From positions 204,835 to 268,834 of the forward strand of contig NZ_CAJSLV010000059.1 in assembly GCF_907177275.1 (NCBI RefSeq): DNA of 64,000 nucleotides, written 5' to 3'. The stretch comes from Actinacidiphila cocklensis (GTDB lineage: Bacteria; Actinomycetota; Actinomycetes; Streptomycetales; Streptomycetaceae). Each line of letters opens with the position of its first letter. Within the stretch, counting starts at the first letter, position 1. Positions 51,260 through 59,777 of the stretch are shown here, one piece after another. Made by a program: the position numbers and the translations under genes. The notes under the pieces are model-generated. The model saw only the letters and a program-made list of their open reading frames with translations. It ran no database searches and was not told the origin of the DNA.

Positions 51260-51322
51260 GACGCCGCCGGGCCTGCGGATTGGGCGGTGTCGCGCCGCCC
51301 AATCCGCAGGCCCGGCGGCGTC
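51260..51322. repeat. Perfect 28-bp inverted repeat
   Basis: The arms at 51260-51287 and 51295-51322 are perfect complements of 28 bp with a 7-nt loop. They lie between the divergent ECF and YCII-like genes, 62 nt before the latter. It is much longer than a typical operator or terminator and could form a cruciform or a leader hairpin. Confidence 0.85.
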
Positions 51323-51384
51323 CACCCGGTAGGAGGCGGTCCCAGCCCGGGGCGTGCCCCGGATACAGAACAGGACCACAGATC

Positions 51385-51684
51385 ATGGCCACTTACGTTT
51401 TCTCCTACCGTGTGCCCTCCGACTACGCGCCCGGCGCCGAGACGGCGGGCGAGTGGAAGGCCTGGTTCGGCGGGATGGGCTCGGCGCTGGTGGACTTCGG
51501 CAACGCAGTGACCGATTACGCCTCGCTCGGCGAGGTCGGCGGCAGCAGCTCCCGGATGGTCGGCTACTCGGTGGTGTCGGCCGAGGACATGGACTCCGCG
51601 CTGGCGCTGGCCAAGGACTGCCCGGCGCTGCGGGTCGGCGGCGGGGTCGAGGTCGGCCCCGTGATGGAGGTTCCCGAGTCGTGA
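51385..51684 (+). CDS. YCII-related small protein
   Basis: 99 residues: ATYVFSYRVPSDYAPG, AWFGGMGSALVDFGNAVTDY, then VVSAEDMDSALALAKDCPAL and a final GGGVEVGPVMEV. The layout is that of YCII/DGPF-like dimeric ferredoxin-fold proteins, which often accompany ECF sigma genes in actinobacteria. Function unknown. ATG 51385 is used. The MFS gene overlaps its stop (GTGA), so the two are co-translated. Confidence 0.82.
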   Translation: MATYVFSYRVPSDYAPGAETAGEWKAWFGGMGSALVDFGNAVTDYASLGEVGGSSSRMVGYSVVSAEDMDSALALAKDCPALRVGGGVEVGPVMEVPES

Positions 51685-53177
51685 GCAACGCCATGACCGC
51701 GTCGACGGCGCCGCCGGAAGGGTCGTTCCTGGCGACCGGGCGGGGCAAGATCACGCTGGCGCTGCTGTGTCTGGTGACGTTCCTGGACGTCATGGACGGC
51801 GCGATCGTGAACGTCGCGCTGCCGACGATCCGTACGCATCTGGGGTTCTCGGTGCCGAACCTGCAGTGGGTGGTCAGCGGCTATCTGATCACCTATGGCG
51901 GGTTCCTGCTGCTGGGCGGTCGGGCCGGGGACCTGCTGGGGCGGCGGCGGCTGCTGGTCGCCGGGACCGTGCTGTTCGCGGCCTCTTCGCTGGCCTGCGG
52001 GCTGGCCGGCAGCCAGGGGCTGCTGGTCGGCGCCCGGCTCGCGCAGGGCTTCGGGGCGGCGATGATGTCCCCGGCCGCGCTGTCCATCCTGACCACCTCG
52101 TTCCACCGGGGAAGCGACCGGCACAAGGCGCTGGGCGCGTGGGCCGGGATCAGTGGGATGGCCTCGGCGGCCGGGATGTTCTTCGGCGGGCTGCTCACCC
52201 AGGAGTTCGGCTGGCGGTGGGTGTTCTTCGTGAACCTCCCCCTCTGCGTCCTGGTGCTGTTCGGGGCGTTCCGGCTCCTGAAGGCCGACCACGGCCGGGC
52301 CTCGCCGGGCGATTTCGACGCGGTCGGTGCGGTGCTGGTCACCGTCGCCATGCTGCTGCTGATCTTCACGTTGGTGAAGGCGCCGGACGAGGGCTGGCGT
52401 GCGGGACGCACCCTCGGCGGGCTGGCCGTCTCGGCGGCACTGATGGTCGCGTTCGTGGTCAACGAGCAGCGGCACGCCCATCCGATGGTCCTGTTGTCGA
52501 TCTTCCGGATCAAGGGCCTGGCCGCCGCCGACGCCACCCAGGTGATCGCCTGGGCCGGGTTCTACTCGATGTTCTTCTTCATCACTCTGTATATGCAGAA
52601 CGTCCTGGGCTTTTCTCAGCTGGAGTCCGGGCTCTCGTATCTGCCGGTGAGCTTCGGCATCGGGTTCGGCTCGACCGTGGCGACGAAGATGTTCGTCCGG
52701 ACCGGCACCCGCCCGATCATCGTCTCCGGCTCACTGCTCGCCGCCGGTGGCATCTTGTGGCTGTCCCGCATCCCGGCGGATGGCACCTATCTCGGCGACC
52801 TGCTCGCCCCGCTGGTGGTCATGGGGCTCGGGCTGGGGCTGTTGTACGCCGGTGTGCAAACGGCCGCGAACGCAGGCGTGCCGGAGGATCAGGCCGGATT
52901 GGCCGCGGCTTTGATCACCGCCTCCTTCCAGCTCGGGTCAGCGCTCGGGCTGGCGGTGTTCACCGGTATCGCGACCAGCCGCACCAACCACCTGCTGGCC
53001 TCCCACACCTCACCCCCACAGGCACTCACCGAAGGATTCCAACGGGGCCTGCTCGTCAGCGCCCTGTGCCTCGTGGCAGCCGGAGCCATCGCGCTACGCG
53101 CCTCCAACACCCGCGGCGAACCCGCCACTACACCGCAACCCCACCCAAGCCTGGAAAACTCCCACAATTCCGCATAA
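51681..53177 (+). CDS. MFS drug exporter (DHA2/EmrB type)
   Basis: 498 residues with about fourteen membrane helices. DHA2 landmarks are FLDVMDGAIVNVALPTIR in helix 1 (motif D1), LQWVVSGYLITYGGFLLLGG, RAGDLLGRRRLLVAG (motif A), and AGISGMASAAGMFFGGLLTQ with FGWRWVFFVNLP (motif C). It exports toxic organic compounds using the proton gradient. GTG 51681 overlaps the YCII-like stop; ATG 51693 is an alternative. Control by the divergent ECF sigma is plausible. Confidence 0.94.
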   Translation: MSNAMTASTAPPEGSFLATGRGKITLALLCLVTFLDVMDGAIVNVALPTIRTHLGFSVPNLQWVVSGYLITYGGFLLLGGRAGDLLGRRRLLVAGTVLFAASSLACGLAGSQGLLVGARLAQGFGAAMMSPAALSILTTSFHRGSDRHKALGAWAGISGMASAAGMFFGGLLTQEFGWRWVFFVNLPLCVLVLFGAFRLLKADHGRASPGDFDAVGAVLVTVAMLLLIFTLVKAPDEGWRAGRTLGGLAVSAALMVAFVVNEQRHAHPMVLLSIFRIKGLAAADATQVIAWAGFYSMFFFITLYMQNVLGFSQLESGLSYLPVSFGIGFGSTVATKMFVRTGTRPIIVSGSLLAAGGILWLSRIPADGTYLGDLLAPLVVMGLGLGLLYAGVQTAANAGVPEDQAGLAAALITASFQLGSALGLAVFTGIATSRTNHLLASHTSPPQALTEGFQRGLLVSALCLVAAGAIALRASNTRGEPATTPQPHPSLENSHNSA

Positions 53178-53250
53178 CACAACACAAACACAATCGCGGA
53201 GTGTGCCGTGCTGACGGGCGACCCCGACAGCGCCGCAAGCTCCACCGCGT

Positions 53251-53292
53251 ACGTTGACGGCCCCCGCCGCGAGCAGCGGGGGCCGTCAACGT
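53251..53292 (-). terminator. tRNA-Ser-type hairpin, copy C
   Basis: ACGTTGACGGCCCCCG pairs perfectly with CGGGGGCCGTCAACGT (16 bp, loop with GAGCAG). It follows tRNA fragment C by 20 nt on the minus strand and may also end the MFS transcript from the plus side. Confidence 0.75.
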
Positions 53293-53312
53293 CGTGCCCG
53301 GTGAGGCGCTGG

Positions 53313-53358
53313 CGGAGGATACGAGATGCGAACTCGTGAGGGGTTGCCCTGGGCACGC
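53313..53358 (-). repeat. tRNA-Ser 3'-end fragment (copy C)
   Basis: The minus strand reads CAACCCCTC, ACGAG-TTCGCAT-CTCGT, ATCCTCCG: variable arm, T-arm and acceptor end of a tRNA-Ser. It carries the same A58C T-loop change as copy A. The variable stem differs (CCCAGGG) and the anticodon loop is lost. Confidence 0.75.
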
Positions 53359-53506
53359 CAACGGGTCACGAGGCCGTACGCGTGGCAGCAGATACGTAGT
53401 GACCAGGGACGGAACCGGTATCCGGGGTGGCTGTGGACGGCTCCGAACACAGCCGAGTAGCCGCCTGCGCCCGTCCTATGGCCTCAGCCCGGGACCACTG
53501 CCGAGG

Positions 53507-54241
53507 TCACCACGGCACCACCCCGTCCTCGTCGAAGAACGCGCCGGTCGGGCCGTCGTCGGGGAGGGACGCGAGCCGGATCGCGATCGCCGCGCCCTGT
53601 TCGGGGGTGCGCACGCCGCGGAAGCCGTTGAGGTCGGTCGCGCAGTAGCCGGGGCAGGCGGCGTTGATCAGGATGTTCGTGTCCCGCAGCTCCCTGGCGT
53701 ACTGGACGGTCAGGGCGTTGAGGAACGTCTTCGACGGTGCGTACGCCGCGGAGATCGGCCCCGTCTCGGCGCCGGGAGCGGTCTGCCTCGTGAGCGAGCC
53801 GACGCTGCTGGACATGTTGACGATCCGCGGCGACGCGGAACGGCGCAGCAGCGGCAGCAGCGCGTTGGTGACGCGGATGACGCCGACCACGTTGGTCTCC
53901 ACGGCCGTCCGTACGGCCGAGAGATCGACCGTGGTGGGCGTCTGCGGCATGCCGCCGGTCACTCCGGCGTTGTTGACCAGGACGTCGAGGCGGCCGGCGC
54001 GCTCCTCCACCAGCCGGGCGGCGGCCGCCACGCTCGCGTCGTCCGTCACGTCGAGCGGCACGCCGAACGCGTCCGCGCCGCCCGCCCGCAGCTTCTGCAC
54101 GGCGGCTTCCCGGCGTGCCTCGTCCCGGGCGCCGACGCCGACGCTCCAGCCGAGGGCACCCAGGCCCGCGGCGATCTCGTACCCGATTCCCTTGTTCGCG
54201 CCGGTGACCAGCGCGATCGTCTGTCCGCTCATGCGGTCCAT
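53507..54241 (-). CDS. SDR-family oxidoreductase
   Basis: 244 residues, a carbonyl-reductase-like SDR: ALVTGANKGIGYEIAAGLGA (cofactor loop), VGARDEARRE, LDVTDDASV, LVNNAGVTGG, IVNMSSSVGSL (catalytic Ser), YAPSKTFLNALT (Y-x-x-x-K), and NAACPGYCATDLNG. These reduce aldehydes, ketones or quinones with NADPH. ATG 54241 or 54232 could be the start; neither has a strong ribosome site. It is divergent from a LysR gene across 125 nt, the standard arrangement for direct control. Confidence 0.92.
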   Translation of the reverse strand: MDRMSGQTIALVTGANKGIGYEIAAGLGALGWSVGVGARDEARREAAVQKLRAGGADAFGVPLDVTDDASVAAAARLVEERAGRLDVLVNNAGVTGGMPQTPTTVDLSAVRTAVETNVVGVIRVTNALLPLLRRSASPRIVNMSSSVGSLTRQTAPGAETGPISAAYAPSKTFLNALTVQYARELRDTNILINAACPGYCATDLNGFRGVRTPEQGAAIAIRLASLPDDGPTGAFFDEDGVVPW

Positions 54242-54366
54242 CGTGTCCCGCACCCCCGCGACGCGGCCAACACCATCTGGGTAAGCGGCGATACCTCCCC
54301 GGTATCGGACCAGCTCACTGCGGCAATCCCATCCGGCGCCGAGGCGGGGTCAGGTAGCTTGGCGGC

Positions 54367-55215
54367 ATGGAGACGAGGGAGCTGCGGTACTTCGTCGCCG
54401 TCGCCGAGGAGTTGCACTTCGGGCGGGCGGCGCAGCGGCTCGGGATCGCCCAGCCTCCGCTGTCGCGGGCGATCCAGCAGCTCGAACGCCGGCTCGGTGC
54501 CGCGCTGCTGGCACGCGGCAGCCGCGGCGTCACCCTGACCGAGGCCGGATCGGTGCTGCTGCGGGAAGGGCAGGCGGCCCTCGACGCGATCGACGCCGCC
54601 GAGCGCCGAACCCGCCGCGCCGCTCTCGCGCCGACCGGCCGACCCGGCGTGGTCCTCGTCACGAAGGCCGGAGCGACGGGCGAGCTGCTGGCGAAACTGC
54701 TCGACGCCTACGCGGCCGAACCCGGCGCGGTCGCCGTCGACGTGATGCTGTGCGGGATCGGCGAGCAGGAGCGGCTGCTGCGGGACGGGCGGGCCGATGT
54801 GGCGCTGCTGCACCGGCCGTTCGACTCGACGGCCGGGTTCGACACGGAGGAGTTGCACGCGGAGGGACAGGTCGTGGTCCTTCCGGCCGGTCACCCCCTC
54901 ACCGGCCGGGCCCATGTGCGGATGTCCGACGTCGCCGCGCTGCCCGGCCTGCCCATGCCCCGCTGGCCGAACCTCGACGGCACCTTCCCGGACGGTGCCG
55001 GCCCGCCGGTGCACAACCACACGCAGCTGCTCCAGCTGATCGCGCTCGGCCGGGCGTCGGCGATCCTGCCGGAGTCGGTGCGCGCCGAGCCGAGGGACGG
55101 CCTCGTCACCGTCCCCGTAGCCGACGCGCCGACGGTGACGACGGTGATCGCGTGGCCGCCCCACAGCCGCTCGCGGGCGGTCGCCGCCCTCGTCCAGGCC
55201 GCTACCCGTCTTTGA
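54367..55215 (+). CDS. LysR-family transcriptional regulator
   Basis: 282 residues. The N-terminal HTH reads METRELRYFVAVAEELHFGR, RLGIAQPPLSRAIQQLERRL, GAALLARGSRGVTLTEAG. The effector domain begins around PGVVLVTKAGATGELLAKLL. It should bind the intergenic region shared with the divergent SDR gene and switch it in response to a small molecule. A short sequence without a gene and a YihY fragment follow. Confidence 0.93.
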   Translation: METRELRYFVAVAEELHFGRAAQRLGIAQPPLSRAIQQLERRLGAALLARGSRGVTLTEAGSVLLREGQAALDAIDAAERRTRRAALAPTGRPGVVLVTKAGATGELLAKLLDAYAAEPGAVAVDVMLCGIGEQERLLRDGRADVALLHRPFDSTAGFDTEELHAEGQVVVLPAGHPLTGRAHVRMSDVAALPGLPMPRWPNLDGTFPDGAGPPVHNHTQLLQLIALGRASAILPESVRAEPRDGLVTVPVADAPTVTTVIAWPPHSRSRAVAALVQAATRL

Positions 55216-55268
55216 GGACTCCCCGTGGAAGGAGCGGTCCCGTCGGGAACGCAGGCGGGTGCCGGCAT

Positions 55269-55457
55269 GCGACCTGCCAGGGCGCTACCGAAGACGACGA
55301 CGCCGACACCGACAGGCGGCCAGGACCGCAGGACCAGGACCGTGCCGATCGGGCCGTAGGCGACCGCATCGCAGGCGAACAACGGGGAGAAGACCAGCCG
55401 GGAAGAGATCCTCAGCCCGAGCAGCCCGAGAACGGTGGCGACCGCGCCGGGCAGCCG
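55269..55457 (-). pseudogene. YihY/BrkB membrane protein fragment
   Basis: 63 codons on the minus strand read AVATVLGLLGLRISSRLVFS, PLFACDAVAYGPIGTVLVLR, SWPPVGVGVVVFGSALAGR. This matches the last conserved part of YihY/UPF0761 membrane proteins, whose members end with a V-x-Y-G-x-x-G-T-V-L-V-x-x-S-W pattern. The remaining N-terminal helices are absent on either side, so it is a relic. Confidence 0.6.
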
Positions 55458-55593
55458 GCTGGCCCGGCTGGCTCGGCTGCGTCCACGAACTCGCCGGGAC
55501 CGCGGCTACGCGCGGGTCGAAGACGACCTGGAGAGCTTTGCCTGTCTCATCCTTCGAGGACGGAGTCATGGCCGCGGGTGCGCCGCACCGGAT

Positions 55594-56454
55594 CTACGCG
55601 GCCCAGGCCTGCTCCAGCAGGGTGCGGAAGGTGGCGGGCTCTCGGCCGATCAGCTCGGCCAACGTCGAGTCGACGGCGGTGAACTCGCCGTTCCGCGCTG
55701 CCGCGAAGATGCTCAGCATCAGGTCTGCGATCGGCGCCGGGGCACCGTGCGCGAGTGCCTGCTCTCGGAATTCGCCGGCGACGACGACAGTGCGGGTGAA
55801 GGGCCGTCCGGTGACCTGGGCCGCGATCCCGGCGACGGCGTCGAAGTCGAGCGCCGCCGGGCCGGTGAGCGGCGGGGTGGGACCCTCGAAGCACGCCTCG
55901 CCGGCGAGGATCGCCGCAGTGGCCTCGGCGAGGTCGTCGTGGCCGGTCCAGGCGACGGGGCCGTCGGCGGGGAGGGCGATGTCGCCGGTGTGGCGCGCGG
56001 ACTCCATGAACAGCATGGCGCTGGCCGCGTAGAAGCCGTTGCGCAGCGCGGTCCAGGGCAGACCGGTGGAGCGCAGCAGGGCCTCGGTCTGGGCGTGGTC
56101 GCGGCATGCCTGGAAGCGGGAGTCGTGGGCGGCGCCCATCTGGCTGGTGTAGAGGATGCGGCCGACGCGGGCCTTCACGGCGGCGTCGATGGCGGTGCGG
56201 TGGCCGGTGACGCATTCCTCGCCCGTGCGGTCGAGGGAGACGAGGAGCAACTGCTCGGCGCCCTCGAAGGAGTGCGCGAGCGAGGCGGGGTCGTCGAAGC
56301 TGCCCTGCCGGACGCGGACGCCGCGGTCGGAGAGGTCCTGTGCCATGCGGGGGTCGCGGACACTGACGCCGACGCGGTGGGCGGGGACGCGGTCCAGGAG
56401 GCGCTCGACGGTGCGGCGTCCGAGCTTTCCTGTGGCTCCGGTCACGATGATCAC
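55594..56454 (-). CDS. NmrA-like NAD(P)H-binding oxidoreductase
   Basis: 286 residues: MIIVTGATGKLGRRTVERLL (G-x-x-G-x-x-G), VRQGSFDDPASLAHSFEGAE, LLLVSLDR, ILYTSQMGAAHDSRFQACRD, and TALRNGFYAASA. This is the quinone-reductase-2 (QorB)/NmrA-type atypical SDR group, which binds NAD(P)H and reduces quinones or senses redox state. GTG 56454 is used. It is divergent from a TetR gene across 90 nt and is probably its target. Confidence 0.9.
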   Translation of the reverse strand: MIIVTGATGKLGRRTVERLLDRVPAHRVGVSVRDPRMAQDLSDRGVRVRQGSFDDPASLAHSFEGAEQLLLVSLDRTGEECVTGHRTAIDAAVKARVGRILYTSQMGAAHDSRFQACRDHAQTEALLRSTGLPWTALRNGFYAASAMLFMESARHTGDIALPADGPVAWTGHDDLAEATAAILAGEACFEGPTPPLTGPAALDFDAVAGIAAQVTGRPFTRTVVVAGEFREQALAHGAPAPIADLMLSIFAAARNGEFTAVDSTLAELIGREPATFRTLLEQAWAA

Positions 56455-56544
56455 GGGGTTCTCCCAACGCTGTTTCCAGTGGAATCACCTCAACGGTAAC
56501 ACCGATACTAACGATGGAAGCAAGATTCCGATATCGTTGAAACC

Positions 56545-57273
56545 ATGCCTCTTCGCGACACCACCGACAGCTCTCGGCGTCGCATCGTCGTGGCGGCCGT
56601 CGAGCTGCTGGAGAACGGCGGGCCGGACGCGGTCAGCACCCGCGCGGTCGCCGCCGCGGCCGGGATGCAGCCGCCGGCGATCTACCGCCTCTTCGGCGAC
56701 AAGGAGGGACTGCTGGAGGCGGTCGCCGAGCACGGCTATGCGCAGTTCCTGGAGAGCAAGCGCGCGCAGCTCGACCCCACCGCGGAGGACCCGGTGGAGG
56801 AGCTGCGCCGCGGTTGGGACCTGGTGGTGGAGTTCGGGGTCTCGCGCCCAGAGCTGTTCGCGGTGATGAACCGGGCCACCGGCCGGGGACCGGACGCGGC
56901 ACACCGCGCGGGCCTGGAGATCCTCCGCGGGCGGGTGCGCCGGCTGGCGGCCGGGGGGTGGCTGCGGGTCGACGAGGAGCTGGCCGCCCAGATCATCCAG
57001 GCCACAGGCCTGGGCGCGGTCGCCACCTGGCACTCCACGCCCGCAGAACGCCGCAATCCGTTGCTGCTGACCGTCATGCGCGAGTCCATGGTCGCCGCCG
57101 TCACCCGCGCCGAGCCGACGGTCTCCGCCGCGGAGTCCGGCCCCGCCCCGGCGGCCCGCGCGCTGCGCGCGGCCCTCCCCGATGACGCCGATGTCCTGAG
57201 CGACGCCGAGCAGCGGCTGCTGCGCGAATGGCTGACCCGACTGGCGGCGGACGGTGGCACGCCGCGGGCCTGA
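56545..57273 (+). CDS. TetR/AcrR-family transcriptional regulator
   Basis: 242 residues. The HTH reads SRRRIVVAAVELLENGGPDA, VSTRAVAAAAGMQPPAIYRL, FGDKEGLLEAVAEHGYAQFL. The C-terminal ligand domain contains a VEFGVSRPELFAVMNRATG helix. It lies divergent from the NmrA-like gene. The gap contains AACGATGGAA (56511-56520) and, 6 nt on, an imperfect inverted copy of it, a possible operator. Likely a redox or quinone-type repressor; ligand unknown. Confidence 0.92.
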   Translation: MPLRDTTDSSRRRIVVAAVELLENGGPDAVSTRAVAAAAGMQPPAIYRLFGDKEGLLEAVAEHGYAQFLESKRAQLDPTAEDPVEELRRGWDLVVEFGVSRPELFAVMNRATGRGPDAAHRAGLEILRGRVRRLAAGGWLRVDEELAAQIIQATGLGAVATWHSTPAERRNPLLLTVMRESMVAAVTRAEPTVSAAESGPAPAARALRAALPDDADVLSDAEQRLLREWLTRLAADGGTPRA

Positions 57274-57615
57274 TCCCGCGCCAGGTTGAACGTCGCGACG
57301 AGAGATCCTTCGCGGACAGCTCCGGCCCCGCCCGGACCGGCGGCTCCCGCTGCCTGATCACGGCGCGGGCACCGTGAGGGGCCACCAGGTCCGGTGCCTC
57401 GTAACCCTTCCTGGCCCGGCCGGCGAGCGTCGGCCGGGTTCGCCCGCGAGGCACGGACGCGCACGAAGCGTTCGGGGACCTCGCAGCGCGCAGCGCCCGC
57501 TAGGTGGTCGGTGCAGCCCGGAACCACGATCCGGCCGGTCGGCACCTCGGACTGCCCCGGGGCCTCGATCGCGCCGTGCGGTCGGTGAGCCTTCCCTGCC
57601 GGTAGGGCGGGCGGA
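57274..57615. other. Gap with possible decayed coding sequence
   Basis: 342 nt. A minus-strand frame is open here (GRIVVPGCTDHL, then RFVRVRASRANPAD), but it has no start or end of its own and I recognise no family. Treat it as a possible relic. Confidence 0.35.
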
Positions 57616-58449
57616 TCAGCGCAGTCCGGCGAAGAGGTCGTTCTCGGGTACGGCCGCGCCGGTGGTGTCCCGGACACGTACGAAGGTCTCCACGCCCATC
57701 AACTCGCCGAACCTCTCCTTGCCCATCTTGAGGAAGAAGATGTTCTCGCCCTGACTGGCGTGCGCGGCCAGCGCGTCGAACTTCTGACCGCTGAACGCGG
57801 TGGTGTCCACCCACGTGGTGATCTCATCGTCGGGGAGGCCGATCTCGGCCCTCGCGGCGGCCTCGGCGGGATCCGGTTCGGGCATGTCCTCACCGAACTC
57901 CCGCATGACCTCGCCGAACCGCTGCATCATCGAGCGGGGCACGGTGGTCCAGTACACCTTCGGTGTCAGCGCGGTCATCTCCAGCGCCGCCATCGTGATG
58001 CGGTGGGCCTGGATGTGGTCGGGGTGGCCGTAGAAGCCGTACTCGTCGTAGGTGACGACAACATCAGGTCGGTAGTGCCGCATGAGTTCCGCGAGTCGGG
58101 CGGCGCCTTCCTCAACCGGGGTCTGCCAGAAGGCCCCGGGCGCGTCGTTGCTCGGCCAGCCCATCATCCCCGAGTCGGCGTAGTCCAGCATCTCCAGATC
58201 GCTGATCTTGAGGACGCCACAGCTCGCCTCGAGTTCCTGACGGCGCATCAAGGCAACCGCTGCCGGATCGTGCCCGGGATCGCCGGGCTTGACACCCCCC
58301 GGTCCGTCACCGCAACCGCCGTCGGTACACGTCACGAGAACCGTGCGGATGCCCTCCGCCACGTACCGTGCGAGGATTCCGCCGGTTCCGGTGGCCTCGT
58401 CGTCGGGGTGGGCGTGTACTGCCATGAGCGTCAAGGGCCGGTCAGTCAT
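57616..58449 (-). CDS. PIG-L family deacetylase (LmbE/Mca-like)
   Basis: 277 residues. The zinc-binding start LMAVHAHPDDEATGTGGILA contains the A-H-P-D-D-E motif; the third ligand is in FYGHPDHIQAHRI (H-P-D-H). MRRQELEASCGVLKISDLEM is also typical. The length and motifs match mycothiol conjugate amidase and the GlcNAc-inositol deacetylase; it could act in mycothiol detoxification, but related enzymes act on antibiotics. ATG 58449 has AGGAGG 8 nt upstream. A single gene. Confidence 0.92.
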   Translation of the reverse strand: MTDRPLTLMAVHAHPDDEATGTGGILARYVAEGIRTVLVTCTDGGCGDGPGGVKPGDPGHDPAAVALMRRQELEASCGVLKISDLEMLDYADSGMMGWPSNDAPGAFWQTPVEEGAARLAELMRHYRPDVVVTYDEYGFYGHPDHIQAHRITMAALEMTALTPKVYWTTVPRSMMQRFGEVMREFGEDMPEPDPAEAAARAEIGLPDDEITTWVDTTAFSGQKFDALAAHASQGENIFFLKMGKERFGELMGVETFVRVRDTTGAAVPENDLFAGLR

Positions 58450-58866
58450 GAAGCAGTCCTCCTGCAGAAATACGTCGTGATCCGAAGTGCGTGCCGGACA
58501 TACCACGATGCCAGGCCCGGACCCGGCGAGACGGGCGACGCTGCGGCCTCCGTCTTCCCGGCCCGTGCGGCGCCGCTCCCTCGGTCAATGCAACCGTGCC
58601 GGCCGGACCGGCTGTTCCCGGCACGGCCGTTTGGCCGTCCGGGCACCACAGCGAACGAGGTACAGGCAGCGACGACGGACGTGACCTGGGTAGGGCTGCG
58701 CGTCGCTGAACACAAGCCAGCGAGGCCGCTGTTCAGGCCATCCCTTCAGAACTTGGCGCGGTTCTTGTCCGGAGCCGATGCGCGCTCGACCAGAGTGGCA
58801 GGAGGCAAAAGCTGTTGAACAGCTGATGCTCTGGGGGAATCGTTGATTCATGGGGGTGGATGACGT
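58450..58866. other. Gap without a convincing gene
   Basis: 417 nt between the PIG-L gene and the WXG-like remnant. Short frames on both strands are Arg- and Pro-rich shadows. No hairpin or operator stands out. Confidence 0.4.
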
Positions 58867-59037
58867 ATGGGCGACGCCGACGACGACGAGATACTCGACA
58901 TCAAGCTCGCTGACCTGCAGGCGACAGCACCGCAGTTCCTCACGCACAGCTCGGACCTGGCGACGGCCCTGGCCAAGCTCCAGGGCGGTCTGGCCGCAGC
59001 CGGCTCCCCGTGGGGCGCTGACGACCAGGGCACTACT
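58867..59037 (+). pseudogene. N-terminal remnant of a WXG100-like protein
   Basis: 57 codons: DILDIK-like start, then LADLQATAPQFLTHSSDLAT and ALAKLQGGLAAAGSPWGADD. The helix-turn-helix with a W-G turn resembles ESX/WXG100-type proteins, which usually continue for another 40 or more residues. Here the frame runs into unrelated Arg-rich sequence after DDQG, so the second helix is lost. Confidence 0.5.
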
Positions 59038-59332
59038 CGTCACCGAGCCCCTGAGCGGCAGAGCTGTCGCCGCAGCACTTGCCGAGTGCTTCCGCCTCCC
59101 TGTCCACGATGTCGACGTGGCCGACGAGGACGCCGACCAGGATGCGCGGAACTGGGACGCGCCGGTGCTCTGCGGGAAGCGCGCCGTCCGGGGCGACGTG
59201 CGAACGTCCCTGGACATCTATGCCCAGGACAGCGTGCAGCCGCAGCCGAGTGAGCCGGAGCTGGCCGCGGCGCTCGCGCGGGTGCTCGGCGCATCGGTCC
59301 TCTACCCGACGGAGTCGATTCGGCCAAGCAGC
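59030..59332 (+). pseudogene. Internal fragment of an immunity-like protein
   Basis: About 100 codons in another frame: ALLVTEPLSGRAVAAALAEC, PVHDVDVADEDADQDARNWD, then RTSLDIYAQDSVQPQPSEPE and VLGASVLYPTESIRPSS. Composition is protein-like and acidic, as in small immunity or SUKH-like proteins; that comparison is weak. There is no start codon, and coherent sequence stops near 59332. From there the minus strand carries another short coding-like stretch (SVHLYDGQVLPYRVAPWGLP). Confidence 0.45.
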
Positions 59333-59523
59333 AGCCAGGACTGGACGTCCCCGACGCGGATGACGCGGGCTGGTGGTGGCGCCGCCGCCCCGAGCCCCTG
59401 CCCTGGTAGCCCCCACGGCGCCACCCGGTACGGCAGGACCTGGCCGTCGTAGAGGTGGACGGAAAGCGGCTCGCGCCCCGGGTCGGCGGGTGAGCCGCAG
59501 ATGCGCATAGGGCGAGACCACGA

Positions 59524-59565
59524 ACGTCGTTGGCCCCCGCTGCGAGCAGCGGGGGCCAACGACGT
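59524..59565 (-). terminator. tRNA-Ser-type hairpin, copy D
   Basis: ACGTCGTTGGCCCCCGCT pairs perfectly with AGCGGGGGCCAACGACGT (18 bp, loop GCGAGC). It is flanked by CGTGCCCGGTGAGGCACTGGCG as in the other copies, but the tRNA sequence ends there. It marks the right edge of the mosaic. Confidence 0.75.
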
Positions 59566-59777
59566 CGTGCCCGGTGAGGCACTGGCGCCACCGGGGGCAG
59601 GAACATGGTCGTTTGCGCGCGAAGTGACTTTCCGCGGAGCGCCCGGAAGAGCTCATCCTCATCGACCACGGCGGCAGCGCGCGAAATTCCGGCCGGCGCG
59701 CTCACTTCCTGTCTGCGGGCTCCCTGGTCAAGGTGCTCCGCACCAGCTCGCCGGTGCCCGGCGCGGGGTTGGCGGAT

